A stretch of 5,009 nt of DNA from an uncultured bacterium (GTDB taxonomy: Bacteria; Bacillota_I; Bacilli_A; RF39; UBA660): NCBI GenBank assembly GCA_905215635.1, contig CAJMQX010000065.1:1-5009 (forward strand). The letters are read 5' to 3'. The notes under the pieces are model-generated. The model did not search any database. It was given only the letters and a program-made list of their open reading frames with translations, and was not told where the DNA came from. Of the stretch, positions 4,622-5,009 are shown in pieces (the stretch's first letter is position 1; every line of letters starts with the position of its first letter). A program made the position numbers and the translations under genes.

Positions 4622-5009
4622 ATGAAAAAGAAACTATTTGTTATTTTAATATGCGGGGTTATGGTATTAGGACTTACTGGATGTGGTGAGTCTAAGGTAG
4701 ATGATGCTAAAAAAGATTTGGAAGAATCATATGAAAAAAATGGCTGGGTAGAAAAAGAAACAGTTGATACATTAGTAGCAAAATTTAATACAGAAGTAAT
4801 GGATAACAGTACTTTGAATCCGGCTTCAACTGATTATTTAACAAAGAGCAATAATCAATATTGGTATGGATTAATCGAAGGCATTTACCTAGTAGTAGTT
4901 CCAGAAAAATATACCAATGATAATACAACGGAAGTTGTAAATTATACATTTTTATATGTAGAAAAGTCTAGTAAATATAAAGAATATGCTACTTCATATA
5001 TAAAATATT
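4622..5009 (+). CDS. Secreted lipoprotein, partial (3' end outside window)
   Basis: The first 129 residues are visible and the frame is still open at the window edge. The N-terminus is a classic lipoprotein signal: MKKK, a hydrophobic core (residues 5-18) and a lipobox LTGC (18-21). Cys21 should be lipidated and become the first mature residue, anchoring the protein on the outer face of the membrane. The next part, VDDAKKDLEESYEKNGWVEK (25-44), is charged and helix-like. It is followed by an aromatic-rich segment (WYGLIEGIYLVVVPEKY, about 84-100) that looks like a compact extracellular beta-containing domain. I do not recognise the family. A GGAGG site and a 24-nt gap after the TfoX-like stop, with no terminator between, suggest co-transcription. 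The residues just after Cys21 (GES) do not indicate retention of any special kind. Confidence 0.88.
   Translation, partial: MKKKLFVILICGVMVLGLTGCGESKVDDAKKDLEESYEKNGWVEKETVDTLVAKFNTEVMDNSTLNPASTDYLTKSNNQYWYGLIEGIYLVVVPEKYTNDNTTEVVNYTFLYVEKSSKYKEYATSYIKY

Overview
The window is AT-rich DNA (roughly 70% or more A+T by eye) with dense, short-spaced genes all on the + strand, strong AGGAGG-type ribosome binding sites, sigma-A-like promoters and U-tailed hairpin terminators. The gene families also point to a low-GC Gram-positive bacterium (Bacillota or a relative, plausibly gut-associated): a YtrA-type GntR regulator with its ABC-2 exporter, a stand-alone TfoX N-terminal domain protein and a lipobox lipoprotein. 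Trp is read as TGG throughout, so nothing suggests TGA recoding. I cannot name the species.

Left region (1-1528): the tail of an upstream gene, an ADP-ribosylglycohydrolase (DraG/ARH family), and a 158-residue protein I do not recognise. The three are joined by essentially zero spacing and are probably one transcript. The hydrolase carries all expected metal-binding motifs and should remove ADP-ribose from a modified macromolecule. The unknown partner starts inside the hydrolase stop codon and is the least explained part of the window.

Middle region (1529-2037) has no intact gene. It holds the C-terminal half of a broken CPBP-family (CAAX-protease-like) membrane protease, which keeps the FxxxH and HAxxN motifs but has lost the EExxxR part and the start. 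A terminator follows, then a promoter built on three tandem 10-bp repeats.

Right-centre (2038-4231) is a compact, self-contained operon: a YtrA-type GntR repressor, an ABC ATPase, an ABC-2 type permease, a small two-helix membrane protein, and a terminator. The repressor probably controls its own operon through the repeats that overlap the promoter. The substrate is unknown; relatives respond to or export cell-envelope-active compounds.

Right end (4242-5009): a second near-consensus promoter drives a 98-residue TfoX-N domain protein and, 24 nt later, a lipoprotein that runs off the window. No RNA genes, CRISPR arrays, insertion sequences or attachment sites were seen.
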